Assembly: GCA_036005325.1 (NCBI GenBank)
Contig: DASYQR010000083.1
Coordinates: 1 to 53,929, forward strand
DNA length: 53,929 nucleotides
Direction of reading: 5' to 3'
Source of the DNA: SCTG01 sp036005325
GTDB lineage: Bacteria > Nitrospirota > Nitrospiria > Nitrospirales > NS-4
Shown here: one piece after another, positions 32,979 through 41,370 of the stretch
Layout of the letters: each line of letters begins with the position of its first letter
How positions within the stretch are numbered: the first letter of the stretch is position 1
Notes under the pieces: generated by a model
Seen by the model: the letters and a program-made list of their open reading frames with translations, nothing else
Database searches by the model: none
Told to the model about the DNA's origin: nothing
Position numbers and translations under genes: made by a program

Positions 32979-33887
32979 TCACCCCCTCGGATGGTGGCGT
33001 TTGTGGAGTTGCTTCAAGCGCTCCCGCTCAACGTGCGTATAGATCTGAGTGGTTGAGATATTGGCATGACCCAGAAGCATCTGCACCGCGCGGAGGTCGG
33101 CTCCTCGCTCCAAGAGGTGAGTGGCGAAGGAATGCCGCAGCATGTGTGGTGAGATCGACCGTTGAATGCCGGCGACCCGCGCATAGCGCCGCAGGATTTT
33201 CCAAAACCCCTGCCGCGTCATACCGCCTCCAGAGCGAGTCACGAAGAGACGGTTTGACGTTCTGGCCTTGAGCATCTGCGGCCGCCCGCCCTCCAAGTAG
33301 CGGCGAATCTTCCGAACCGCCACGGCCCCCAGGGGCACCACGCGCTGCTTGGATCCTTTCCCCATCGTACGGAGAAAGCCGACCGGCAGATTGACGGTCT
33401 CCAGATCCAGCCTAACCAGTTCTGACACGCGGAGGCCGGTCGCATAGAGGACTTCGAGCATGGCGTCATCCCGCAGGGCTTCAGGGTGCCGGCCTTTTCG
33501 TGCCTCACCGCGTGATGGCGCATCCAATAATCGTTGAACATCGGCGAAGGCCAAGGCCTTGGGTAAGCGCCGCGACGTCTTGGGTACGGTGATATTCAGG
33601 AAGGGATCATGGCAGACCAAACCCTCGCCGAGGAGAAACCGGTAGAGTCCGCGACACGCCGCCAGGCAACGCGCGACCGAGGGAGGAGCTAAGTTCTGGC
33701 TTCGCAAGAACTCCAGCAGCCGCGGGACATCGGCACGTGCCAACAACGCCGCATTTTCATGTCCCTGCCCTTGCAGAAAAGCTTGCAGTTTGGCCAGATC
33801 ACGCCGATAGCCCTCCACCGTGTTCGCGGACAAGCCTCGTTCTGCAAGCAAGCCGGTGAGGTATCGGTCAAACAGATTCGCGCGCAC
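32979..33887 (-). CDS. xerD: Site-specific tyrosine recombinase XerC/XerD family
   Basis: A 302-residue tyrosine recombinase. Residues 1-90 are the SAM-like core-binding domain (YLTGLLAERGLSANTVEGYRRDLAKL). The catalytic domain has Arg in LYATGLRVSELVRL, Lys in GKGSKQRVVPLG, HxxR in SPHMLRHSFATHLL, His in LLGHANISTTQIYTH and the nucleophile Tyr in that last motif. Length and motifs fit XerD of chromosome dimer resolution; XerC cannot be excluded. There are no signs of an integrated element around it, despite the nearby tRNAs. It lies 51 bp after a terminator and is read toward the tRNA pair. Confidence 0.9.
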   Translation of the reverse strand: MRANLFDRYLTGLLAERGLSANTVEGYRRDLAKLQAFLQGQGHENAALLARADVPRLLEFLRSQNLAPPSVARCLAACRGLYRFLLGEGLVCHDPFLNITVPKTSRRLPKALAFADVQRLLDAPSRGEARKGRHPEALRDDAMLEVLYATGLRVSELVRLDLETVNLPVGFLRTMGKGSKQRVVPLGAVAVRKIRRYLEGGRPQMLKARTSNRLFVTRSGGGMTRQGFWKILRRYARVAGIQRSISPHMLRHSFATHLLERGADLRAVQMLLGHANISTTQIYTHVERERLKQLHKRHHPRG

Positions 33888-33938
33888 GCGTGTCTCCTGT
33901 CAAAGCAGGCACGCTTACCTTACGGGATTAGTAGCGAG

Positions 33939-33973
33939 AAAAAAAGGGGACGGAGCGACCTCCGTCCCCTTTT
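33939..33973 (-). terminator. Terminator of the peroxiredoxin gene, able to work both ways
   Basis: A near-perfect hairpin: GGGGACGGAG (33946-33955) and CTCCGTCCCC (33960-33969) with a 4-nt loop, extended by A/T pairs. On the minus strand it ends in seven T (33939-33945). The plus strand has TTTT (33970-33973). It lies 15 bp past the peroxiredoxin stop. Confidence 0.88.
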
Positions 33974-33987
33974 ATGTGAGAAGCCCG

Positions 33988-34623
33988 TTACTTGTTGGGC
34001 TGCGGCGTGTAGCGCAGGTAGGGCTTGACCGCCTTGAAGCCCTTGGGGAAGAGCTTTTTCGCGTCCTCGTCGCTCACTGCCGGGACGACAATACAGTCCT
34101 GGCCATCCTTCCAATTGACCGGTGTCGCCACCTTGAACTTGGCCGTCAGCTGCAGAGAGTCCACGACCCGTAAGAGCTCGTCGAAATTCCGGCCGCAGGA
34201 CGCGGGATAGGTCAGCATCAGTTTGATCTTCTTGTCCGGCCCGATGACGAACACCGACCGGACCGTCATATTGTCTGCCGCGTTGGGATGGATCATATCG
34301 TAGAGCATCGCGACCTTCTTCTCCGGATCGGCAATCAAGGGAAAGCTCACCGTACAGTTCTGGGTCTCATTGATGTCCTTGGTCCATCCCTTGTGCGACT
34401 CCAGCGGGTCCACGCTGATCGCGATCACCTTGACCCCCCGTTTTTCAAACTCGCCCTTGATCTTCGCCATGTAGCCCAATTCGGTCGTGCACACGGGCGT
34501 GAAGTCCTTGGGATGTGAGAAGAGAATTCCCCAGCCGCTCCCCAGCCATTCGTGGAAGTTGATGGTCCCTTCCGTGGTCTCCGCCGTAAAGTTCGGCGCT
34601 TCATCTCCTAAACGCAGAGCCAT
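33988..34623 (-). CDS. 1-Cys peroxiredoxin (Prx6 family)
   Basis: A 211-residue thiol peroxidase reducing H2O2 and organic peroxides. The peroxidatic Cys45 is in FTPVCTTELG, with the conserved Arg in a TVRSVFVIGPDKKIK strand and the Prx6-type C-terminal arm (VNWKDGQDCIVVP). Three further Cys occur at about 90, 143 and 178. The one at 143 (YPASCGRNFDE) sits where Prx6 proteins often have Ser or Thr, so an extra disulfide is possible. AAGGAGG precedes the ATG. It has its own promoter and terminator. Confidence 0.93.
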   Translation of the reverse strand: MALRLGDEAPNFTAETTEGTINFHEWLGSGWGILFSHPKDFTPVCTTELGYMAKIKGEFEKRGVKVIAISVDPLESHKGWTKDINETQNCTVSFPLIADPEKKVAMLYDMIHPNAADNMTVRSVFVIGPDKKIKLMLTYPASCGRNFDELLRVVDSLQLTAKFKVATPVNWKDGQDCIVVPAVSDEDAKKLFPKGFKAVKPYLRYTPQPNK

Positions 34624-34683
34624 ATATCTCCTCCTTTCAAAATAGTCGATTGATCACGTTGGCTATCACGGATAGATATAAAC

Positions 34684-34714
34684 ATTATCTAGGCACAGGC
34701 TGAACGATTGTCAA
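34684..34714 (-). promoter_or_regulatory. Promoter of the peroxiredoxin gene
   Basis: On the minus strand a perfect TTGACA (34709-34714). The -10 is TAGATA at 17 bp (34686-34691) or GATAAT at 19 bp (34684-34689, 5 of 6). The leader would be about 55 nt. No OxyR-type site was recognised. Confidence 0.6.
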
Positions 34715-34751
34715 TCGAATCGTTGCTTGGCCCAACACCTTTTTTCGATCC

Positions 34752-34760
34752 TGTTACAAT
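34752..34760 (+). promoter_or_regulatory. Candidate extended -10 promoter of the tRNA nucleotidyltransferase pair
   Basis: TGTTACAAT: TACAAT (34755-34760, 5 of 6) with an upstream TG (34752-34753). No convincing -35 is present. Transcription would begin near 34767, only about 3 nt before ATG 34770, and no ribosome site is seen, so the message would be nearly leaderless. Confidence 0.4.
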
Positions 34761-34769
34761 TGGGTAACG

Positions 34770-36104
34770 ATGAGCCGTCACGTTGATGCAAGCGACAATC
34801 TCCGCGCGCTGATGCGCGACCACCTCCCCCCCAAGATTTTCAATCGCTTGGAGGAGATCGGCGGACTGGCCGAGCAAGCAGGGGTCGCGGCCTTCGTGGT
34901 CGGGGGCCTCGTCCGAGATCTCCTGCTGGGACATAAAAACTTGGACGTGGACATTACGGTGGAGGGCGATGGCATGGCCTTCGCCTGCTTGTTGGCCGAT
35001 CACTATAAAGGCGGGCTGAAAATCTTTGAACGGTTCGCCACAGCCTATGTCGTCTTTCCCAATCGTATAAAATTCGACATCGCGAACACCCGCGCCGAGC
35101 AGCCGGCCCATCCCCGCCCCGACGCGGCCGGCGGATGGGACATAGCGGCCGGGCCCTATTGTCCCATCGAGCAGGATCTGATGCGGCGGGACTTCACTAT
35201 CAACGCCCTTGCCATCCATCTGAACGCCAGACGATTCGGACGATTACTGGATCCCTCCGGAGGATTGCGAGACCTCCGAATGCGCACCATCCGTGCGGTC
35301 TACGCCTCCAGCTTCGCGGACGACCCCACCCGCGTGTTCAGGGCCGTCCGCTTCGAGCGGCGATTCGGATTCAGGATCGAAACGAAAACGCTTCGGCTGC
35401 TTAAGGATACCGTAGCAGCAGGGCTGGTTCACAACCTCCCAGGCCATCGCGTGAAGAATGAGTTGCTGTTGTTGTTGGCCGAACCGGATCCGCTTCGTAC
35501 GATCCGGCGCATGGCTTCATTCAACCTTCTCCAGCCCATTCACTCAGGTTTGACACTCACGCCTCGAACTGAGACTCTATTAAAAAGCCTGGCGAAGGCC
35601 CTGACTTGGTGGGAGCGACAATTTCCGAACCGCACGCTTGATCGCCCCCTCATCTATTTCATGGCCCTCATAGAGAAATTCAGCGGTCCCACTGCAAACG
35701 CCTTTATGACGCGATTGGTGCTGCCGGCCGGACAAGTCGAGAAGGTCCGCACGGTCAAACTCCGTCTGGGGCCAGTTCTTCGCCGCGCAAGCAAGAGCCG
35801 GCCGCTGAAACCATCTGAGACGTATCGACTTCTGATCGGCCTGCCGGATGAAGGCTTGACCCTGCTCGTCGCCCACATCCCATCCCGTGAAGTAAAACAA
35901 GTGGTGTCTGCGTATCTGACCACGTACCAGCCCACCAAGCTCACCCTCAGCGGCAAGAATTTAGCCGCGATGGGCTTGCAATCCGGACCGGTTTACAAGA
36001 CAGTCCTGGACAAATTGCTGAACGCGAAGCTGGACGGTCAGATCACGACCGAGCGGGAGGAACGCGACATGGCCCAACAACTCGTCAAAAAGATGGCCGG
36101 CTGA
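34770..36104 (+). CDS. Class II tRNA nucleotidyltransferase, probable CC-adding enzyme
   Basis: A 444-residue poly(A) polymerase/CCA-enzyme family protein. The head domain has VVGGLVRDLLLGHKNLDVDITVEGD, with the GG and metal-binding DxD motifs, and DLMRRDFTINALAIHL. Then come DPTRVFRAVRFERRFGF (neck, nucleotide recognition) and a C-terminal all-alpha body. The loop between the TRAE segment and RRDFTIN (the flexible-loop position) is Pro/Gly-rich and unlike the consensus. The next gene is a paralog with extra DHH and CBS domains. By analogy with organisms that split CCA addition (Aquifex, Deinococcus), this one may add CC, but that is inference. Confidence 0.85.
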   Translation: MSRHVDASDNLRALMRDHLPPKIFNRLEEIGGLAEQAGVAAFVVGGLVRDLLLGHKNLDVDITVEGDGMAFACLLADHYKGGLKIFERFATAYVVFPNRIKFDIANTRAEQPAHPRPDAAGGWDIAAGPYCPIEQDLMRRDFTINALAIHLNARRFGRLLDPSGGLRDLRMRTIRAVYASSFADDPTRVFRAVRFERRFGFRIETKTLRLLKDTVAAGLVHNLPGHRVKNELLLLLAEPDPLRTIRRMASFNLLQPIHSGLTLTPRTETLLKSLAKALTWWERQFPNRTLDRPLIYFMALIEKFSGPTANAFMTRLVLPAGQVEKVRTVKLRLGPVLRRASKSRPLKPSETYRLLIGLPDEGLTLLVAHIPSREVKQVVSAYLTTYQPTKLTLSGKNLAAMGLQSGPVYKTVLDKLLNAKLDGQITTEREERDMAQQLVKKMAG

Positions 36105-36111
36105 CCGCACA

Positions 36112-38757
36112 ATGGAAGTCATCGCGACTCACCTCAACGCGGACTTCGACGGGCTCGCCTCCATGGTCGCCGCGAAAAAGCTCTACCCGGAGGCCGCGTT
36201 GGTCCTTCCGGGAGGCGCCCAAGAAACGGTCCGCGACTTCTTAGCCGTCCATGATCTCGGCCTCACGCGCCTGAAAGAGATCGACCTCGAGCAGGTCACA
36301 CGCGTCATTCTCGTGGACACGCAGGAGCCTGAGCGAACTGGACCACTAAAAGGTCTTTTCGCCAAGCCCGCCGTGCAGGTCCACATCTACGATCACCATC
36401 CGGAAGCGGATCAGCACACCGTGGACGCCGCACCTGTGCGCGCCGATCTTCGCATCGTCGAGCCCGTCGGCGCGACTACGACGATCATGATCGAGCAATT
36501 GAAGGCGCATCATGTCTCGCTCACGCCGTTCGAGGCCACCGTCCTGGCATTGGGTCTCTACGAAGAGACCGGCTCGCTGGCCTATACCTCGACGACGCCT
36601 CGTGATCTGTATGCCGCCGCCGACGTGTTGCGCTACGGCGCGGACCTCACCATGGTTTCCGATGTCCTCCGCAGCCATCTGGACCCGGACCAGATCGCGC
36701 TCTTGAACGATCTTCTCCATTCCAGCGAAACCTATTACCTGGAAGGCCGCAAGATCCTGCTGGCGACGAGCACGTACGACCGCTATCGAGGAGATCTCGC
36801 CGAAGTCGTGCACAAGCTGGCCGACATGGAAGGGCTCGACGCGGTCGTCTCAGCCATCGCGATGAAGGACAAGATCGAGATCATCGGTCGCAGCCGGCGC
36901 CCCGAGATCGACGTGGGACAGGTCGCCCGGGAGTTCGGCGGCGGCGGCCATGCCGTCGCGGCGTCCGCCAGCGTCAAGGGACAGACCCTGGTCGAGGTCA
37001 AGGAACGGCTCGCGCAACTGCTGACCGAGCGCTACCGCCCGACCCTGCTGGCGAAGGACGTAATGACCACGCCGGTCAAGGCCATCAGCGCGGATGCCAC
37101 GGTGACTGACGCCGAAAGCAGCATGACCAAGTATGGAGTCAATGTCCTGCCGGTACTGGACAGCAGGGAGCGCTACCTGGGCCTGGTCACGCGGGAGATC
37201 ATCCAGAAAGCACTCTTTCACCAGTTCCACAAAACTCCGGTCCTCAACCTGATCCAAGCCGACGCCTACACCGCGACCTCGGAGATGCCCTTTCGCGAAA
37301 TCGAGAACCGGATGATCGAGCTGAACCAACGGTTCGTGCCGATCCTGGCAGGACCCAAAGTCATCGGCGTTATCACCCGGACCGACCTTCTCCGCACGCT
37401 TCACGACGATGTCCTCTTAGCGGCCAGAGCCAGGGCCAGAGGCCAGTCGCCTCCTTCGGAGCAGTCCCCCTTTAGACGCAATATCAAAGGCCTGTTGAGA
37501 GAGCGTCTGCCGGACCGCATCTTCGCCGTGCTGGAACGTGCCGGCGAGCTGGCCGAGCGTACAGACGTATCGGCCTTCGTGGTCGGAGGCTTCGTGCGCG
37601 ACCTGTTGCTGGGCAGGCCGAACCTGGATCTGGACCTCGTCATCGAAGGAGACGGCATCACCTATGCGCGGGAGCTGGGGGCGAAGGTGAAGGCCACGGT
37701 GAAGACGCACGAACGCTTCGGCACCGCCGTCCTCATCTTCCCGGACGGCTTCAAGCTCGATGTCGCCACCGCCCGCACGGAATATTACGAGTATCCGACC
37801 GCGCTTCCCACGGTGGAACGCAGCTCGATCAAGAAGGACCTCTATCGCCGGGACTTCACAATCAACACGCTGGCCATCCGCCTGAACGCCGGCCGCTTCG
37901 GAGACCTGATCGATTTTTACGGCGGCCAGCACGACCTCAAGGAGAAGACGCTCCGCGTGCTGCACAGCCTGAGCTTCGTCGAAGACCCGACCCGCGTGTT
38001 CCGGGCGATCCGCTTCGAGCAGCGCTTCGGGTTCCGGCTGGGCAAAGAGACGCTGACGCTGATCAGGGGCGCGGCGAAAATGGATCTGTTCCATCGCCTC
38101 TCCGGCTCGCGCCTCTTGGAAGAACTCATTCTGCTGTTCTCCGAGGAGGAGTCGCGCAAGGCCATCGCGCGCCTGGCGGAACTGGATCTGCTCCGCTTCA
38201 TCCACCCAAACCTCAAGTGGTCGCCTCGCCTGGAGGCTCTGCTGAAGGCTGTGGAAGGCGCGCTGGACTGGTACAAGCTGCTCTACCTGGATCACAAAAT
38301 GGATGCATGGGTAGTCCATTTCATGGCGCTGATGGAAGTGGTGCCGGACAAGGCCGTGCGTGAGGTCTTGAAGCGCCTGCCAGTTCCGGAGCGACAGGCT
38401 GAGAAAATCCGCACGGGCCGGTTCGCCTCGCAAGCGATGCTACGCCGATTGGCGAAACGGCCGTCTTTAAAACCGGCCGAGACGTACCGGACGCTCCTCG
38501 GGCTGTCCGACGAGGTCCTGCTGTTCCTCATGGCCAAAACGAAATTAGAATCGGTCAAGCGCCAGATCTCGGCCTGCCTGACCACCTATCAGCATATGAA
38601 GGCGTCGCTAACGGGGAGTGATCTCAAGGCCATGGGGCTGCAACCGGGACCGCTCTACAAAAAAATCCTGGACCGCCTGCTCGATGCCCGCCTGAACGGC
38701 GAGGTCAAAACCGAGGCCGACGAGCGGGCCCTGGCGAAAAAGATCGCCAAACTCTAG
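36112..38757 (+). CDS. DHH-CBS-tRNA nucleotidyltransferase fusion, probable A-adding enzyme
   Basis: An 881-residue three-part protein. Residues ~1-310 are a DHH phosphoesterase/DHHA1 unit (HLNADFDGLASMVA, DHHPEADQ, GGGGHAVAASASVKG). Residues ~315-435 are a CBS pair (KDVMTTPVKAISADATVTDAE). Residues ~455-881 are a CCA-enzyme head and body: VVGGFVRDLLLGRPNLDLDLVIEGD, RTEYYEYPTAL, RRDFTINTLAIRL, DPTRVFRAIRFEQRFGF. The architecture matches the long A-adding enzymes of Aquifex-like organisms. The DHH half resembles NrnA-type nano-RNases and may act on RNA ends. It starts 7 bp after its paralog. Confidence 0.87.
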   Translation: MEVIATHLNADFDGLASMVAAKKLYPEAALVLPGGAQETVRDFLAVHDLGLTRLKEIDLEQVTRVILVDTQEPERTGPLKGLFAKPAVQVHIYDHHPEADQHTVDAAPVRADLRIVEPVGATTTIMIEQLKAHHVSLTPFEATVLALGLYEETGSLAYTSTTPRDLYAAADVLRYGADLTMVSDVLRSHLDPDQIALLNDLLHSSETYYLEGRKILLATSTYDRYRGDLAEVVHKLADMEGLDAVVSAIAMKDKIEIIGRSRRPEIDVGQVAREFGGGGHAVAASASVKGQTLVEVKERLAQLLTERYRPTLLAKDVMTTPVKAISADATVTDAESSMTKYGVNVLPVLDSRERYLGLVTREIIQKALFHQFHKTPVLNLIQADAYTATSEMPFREIENRMIELNQRFVPILAGPKVIGVITRTDLLRTLHDDVLLAARARARGQSPPSEQSPFRRNIKGLLRERLPDRIFAVLERAGELAERTDVSAFVVGGFVRDLLLGRPNLDLDLVIEGDGITYARELGAKVKATVKTHERFGTAVLIFPDGFKLDVATARTEYYEYPTALPTVERSSIKKDLYRRDFTINTLAIRLNAGRFGDLIDFYGGQHDLKEKTLRVLHSLSFVEDPTRVFRAIRFEQRFGFRLGKETLTLIRGAAKMDLFHRLSGSRLLEELILLFSEEESRKAIARLAELDLLRFIHPNLKWSPRLEALLKAVEGALDWYKLLYLDHKMDAWVVHFMALMEVVPDKAVREVLKRLPVPERQAEKIRTGRFASQAMLRRLAKRPSLKPAETYRTLLGLSDEVLLFLMAKTKLESVKRQISACLTTYQHMKASLTGSDLKAMGLQPGPLYKKILDRLLDARLNGEVKTEADERALAKKIAKL

Positions 38758-38771
38758 AAAGGCAACGCCAC

Positions 38772-39071
38772 ATGGCTCTTCCCTGGACAATCATCGGCGC
38801 CCTCTTTAAGTTCCTCGCGCCGAACATTCCCGACATCGTCGCCACCGTCAAGACTCTGAAGAGGGAACAGCAGCGGGAAAAAATCGAATTGGACGATACC
38901 GCCGTTCGCATGATTGCACTGGAGAAGCGCATCGCCGCGCAGTTGCAGCTCATCGAGCAGTTGACAGCTCAGCTCGCGAAGCTGGAGAAAGCGTTCATGT
39001 GGACACTGTGGATGGCGACCTTCGCCGCGTTGCTGGCCCTGATCGCGCTGGGGATCGTGTTTTTCAGCTGA
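38772..39071 (+). CDS. Small coiled-coil membrane protein of unknown function
   Basis: A 99-residue protein I do not recognise. The N-terminus is hydrophobic/amphipathic (MALPWTIIGALFKFLAPNIP). A charged coiled coil covers about 27-72 (LKREQQREKIELDDTAVRM, QLIEQLTAQLAKLEKAF), and one transmembrane helix covers about 74-97. It follows the A-adding-type enzyme by 14 bp with AAAGG upstream, so it is likely co-transcribed with the nucleotidyltransferase pair. It ends 3 bp from the convergent hpnR stop. No function is proposed. Confidence 0.75.
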   Translation: MALPWTIIGALFKFLAPNIPDIVATVKTLKREQQREKIELDDTAVRMIALEKRIAAQLQLIEQLTAQLAKLEKAFMWTLWMATFAALLALIALGIVFFS

Positions 39072-39074
39072 CCG

Positions 39075-40619
39075 TTACGCGCTTGTGCCCATGCGGGTCT
39101 CGTCGACGAAGTTCTCAGTAGGGTCGTCGAGGGCACGGTCCTGACGGCCGTTGCCCTTGTGGATATACAGGATCTGGGGCTTCACCGTCTCCTGCGGCGG
39201 GGGCGGCAGCTTCATCTCATATTTGACAGGCTGATGGTGGTCGGCAAGCTGCAGCTTCGGGTTATAGACGCTGCTGAACTTCCAGAGCATCTTCACAAAG
39301 TTGGTCTGCCCCCGTAGGAGATGTCTCGCCGCGATCGTCGCCGATGATTTAAGCGCCGCCCATCCGAGGTGCTTCATATTCAATACTTGTTGTGTCTTGA
39401 CCAGTTCTGCATAGAACTCAGGGAGCGGCAGGTTGGTCGGCAGGACCGCATGCTGGATATCGTACAGCCGGTAATCACGGGTCTGGACCTTGCGTGATTC
39501 GGTGTGCCATGTCTCGGTGCCGGGATACGGCGTGTTGACGCTGATATTGACGACCTCCGGAATCTCCATGCACCACTCGCGCACGACCTCGAAGCGCTTC
39601 TTATCCCAGCCGGGATCGGCGATCAGGTTGATGGCGACGGTAACCCCCAACGAGCGGGCGTACTCGAGGGCCTCGAAGTTCCTGCCGAGACTGATGCGTT
39701 TTCGATGCTGCTTGAGGCCCTCCTCGTCGATGGCTTCCACGCCGATGAACATGTACTCCATGCCAAGCTTCTTCCAGAACTGGAAGACGTCCTTGTTGCG
39801 CAGAAGCACGTCGCCGCGCGTTTCCAGATAGTATTTTTTCTTGATTCCTCTCTTCGCAATGGCCTCGCCGATCTCCATACCGTGCTTCGCCTGGATGAAG
39901 GCGACATCGTCCACAATGAAGATGCCCGGTTCTTGGATCCGCTCCAGATCCTCGACGACCACCTCAGGACTGACTGCGCGGTAGCTACGGCCATAGAACG
40001 TCCAAGCGCTGCAGAAGGAACAGTCCCACGGGCAGCCCCGGGTGAACTCAATGGAGGCGCAGGGATCCAGCACGCCGATGAAGTACTTACGCCGATGGCG
40101 GAGCAGGTCCCGGGCAGGACGCAGGTCATCTAGGCTCTTCACAAAGACGGGCGACGGCCCTTCGCCCTCCAGTGTGACGACTCCCGGCACCTTCCCAACC
40201 GCTTTCCGGTCATGCTCGACCGCCGAGAGAAGTTGCGGGATGGCGGCCTCCCCTTCCCCTTTGAGGATACAATCGATGGCGCCCTCGGCATGCTCCAGAA
40301 ATTCCTGCGCGACGAAGGAGGCGCTGTGCCCGCCGACTACCACGAAACCATCAGGGACCTTTGCTTTGGTCCGCTTGGCAAGATCGACGATCTCCGGCAC
40401 GTTCGCCAGATAATTGCAGGAGAATGCCACGACATTGGGCTTCCACCGGTCAATGAACTTGAAGTAGTCCGCATGGGTCTCCGCCTGTAAATCGATCAGC
40501 TGCACTTCATGACCGGTGCGGCGGACCGCCTCGGCCACCAGTTCAAGCCCCAGCGGCTCCAGTCGGAGATAAATTTTCGTATACATAAGAGGGCTAGGAT
40601 GGACGGCGAGCACTTTCAT
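39075..40619 (-). CDS. hpnR: Hopanoid C-3 methylase HpnR (B12-binding radical SAM)
   Basis: A 514-residue enzyme from ATG 40619. Residues ~1-140 are a cobalamin-binding domain (MKVLAVHPSPLMYTKIYLR, VVVGGHSASFVAQEFLE). Residues ~185-400 are a radical SAM barrel with the cluster cysteines C196, C200 and C203 (CPWDCSFC). A C-terminal DUF4070-like region ends in a Pro-rich tail. The N-terminus and length resemble HpnR, which methylates hopanoids at C-3, rather than HpnP (C-2). The upstream TTG at 40631 is not preferred. It is a single-gene unit in the window; hpnD at 17.3 kb belongs to the same pathway. Confidence 0.8.
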   Translation of the reverse strand: MKVLAVHPSPLMYTKIYLRLEPLGLELVAEAVRRTGHEVQLIDLQAETHADYFKFIDRWKPNVVAFSCNYLANVPEIVDLAKRTKAKVPDGFVVVGGHSASFVAQEFLEHAEGAIDCILKGEGEAAIPQLLSAVEHDRKAVGKVPGVVTLEGEGPSPVFVKSLDDLRPARDLLRHRRKYFIGVLDPCASIEFTRGCPWDCSFCSAWTFYGRSYRAVSPEVVVEDLERIQEPGIFIVDDVAFIQAKHGMEIGEAIAKRGIKKKYYLETRGDVLLRNKDVFQFWKKLGMEYMFIGVEAIDEEGLKQHRKRISLGRNFEALEYARSLGVTVAINLIADPGWDKKRFEVVREWCMEIPEVVNISVNTPYPGTETWHTESRKVQTRDYRLYDIQHAVLPTNLPLPEFYAELVKTQQVLNMKHLGWAALKSSATIAARHLLRGQTNFVKMLWKFSSVYNPKLQLADHHQPVKYEMKLPPPPQETVKPQILYIHKGNGRQDRALDDPTENFVDETRMGTSA

Positions 40620-40661
40620 CGTATAGCGCAAACTCTCTCGCGATACATTCTTACATGGTGC

Positions 40662-40690
40662 TGTATAATCCCCCCTTCATGTCAATCCAA
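40662..40690 (-). promoter_or_regulatory. Weak candidate promoter of hpnR
   Basis: Minus strand TTGGAT (40685-40690, 3 of 6), a 17-bp spacer and TATACA (40662-40667, 4 of 6), giving a leader of about 36 nt. A separate TTGACA nearby has no matching -10 at a usable distance. Confidence 0.3.
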
Positions 40691-40745
40691 AAGGCAATAA
40701 TGTCCGTTAACGTATAGTTCGGTCTTAGGTCGCCTTAGCATGAAA

Positions 40746-41249
40746 TTAGGCCGACACGAACTTCAGCGCGGCGGAATTGATGCAGTACCGCAAACCGGTT
40801 GGCGGCGGCCCATCATCGAACACATGGCCTTGATGGCCGCCGCAGCGCGCGCAATGCACTTCCGTCCTCGGATGGAGCATCTTCCAGTCGGATCTCGTGC
40901 CTATAGCTTTCGCGCTGATCGGCTCCCAGAAACTCGGCCAACCGGTCCGGCTGTCAAATTTGGCCTTGGAGGAGAATAGCGGCAGATCGCACCCGGCGCA
41001 ATGGTAGGTACCGGGAGCTTTGTTGTCGTGGTACGTGTTTTGAAACGGGCGTTCCGTCCCTTCTTGGCGCAGGACCCGATATTGCTCCGGTGTTAAAATC
41101 GCCCGCCACTCGGCGTCCGTTTTCGTAATTTTTTCAATCTCAACCATTTTGGCGGCCTCCTTCGCCTGCACCGGCATTATACCAAGAGCCCGGGCAAGCA
41201 TGCCCAGTCCCAGCACCCCGCCGGCTTTCAATACGGTTCTCCGAATCAT
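40746..41249 (-). CDS. msrB: Peptide-methionine (R)-S-oxide reductase MsrB, Tat-exported
   Basis: A 167-residue enzyme that reduces methionine-R-sulfoxide in proteins. The N-terminus MIRRTVLKAGGVLGLGMLA has the twin-arginine pattern RRxxLK and a hydrophobic stretch, with likely cleavage after PVQA (about residue 29). The MsrB domain has zinc pairs CAGC and CARC, RTGWPSFW, and the catalytic Cys in LRYCINSAALKF. GAAAGGAGG lies upstream of the ATG. Export implies repair of oxidised periplasmic proteins, such as cytochromes. The thiol source in the periplasm is not evident. Confidence 0.92.
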   Translation of the reverse strand: MIRRTVLKAGGVLGLGMLARALGIMPVQAKEAAKMVEIEKITKTDAEWRAILTPEQYRVLRQEGTERPFQNTYHDNKAPGTYHCAGCDLPLFSSKAKFDSRTGWPSFWEPISAKAIGTRSDWKMLHPRTEVHCARCGGHQGHVFDDGPPPTGLRYCINSAALKFVSA

Positions 41250-41370
41250 CGGTCTGCCCTCCTTTCATCCCCTCTACGGTCGGGTGCCGCGAGCAGATTC
41301 ATGATGGCCGATCCACTTTATCCAAATGAATGGGCGGCGCGCCGCGCGGGAGGAGGAAAACAGTCGGCAA

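Noticed and set aside
32707..33887. A tyrosine recombinase next to tRNA genes, considered as an integrative element with an attachment site
   Set aside because: The recombinase has XerD length and motifs, the tRNAs are intact with no repeated 3' ends nearby, and the flanking genes are core housekeeping genes.
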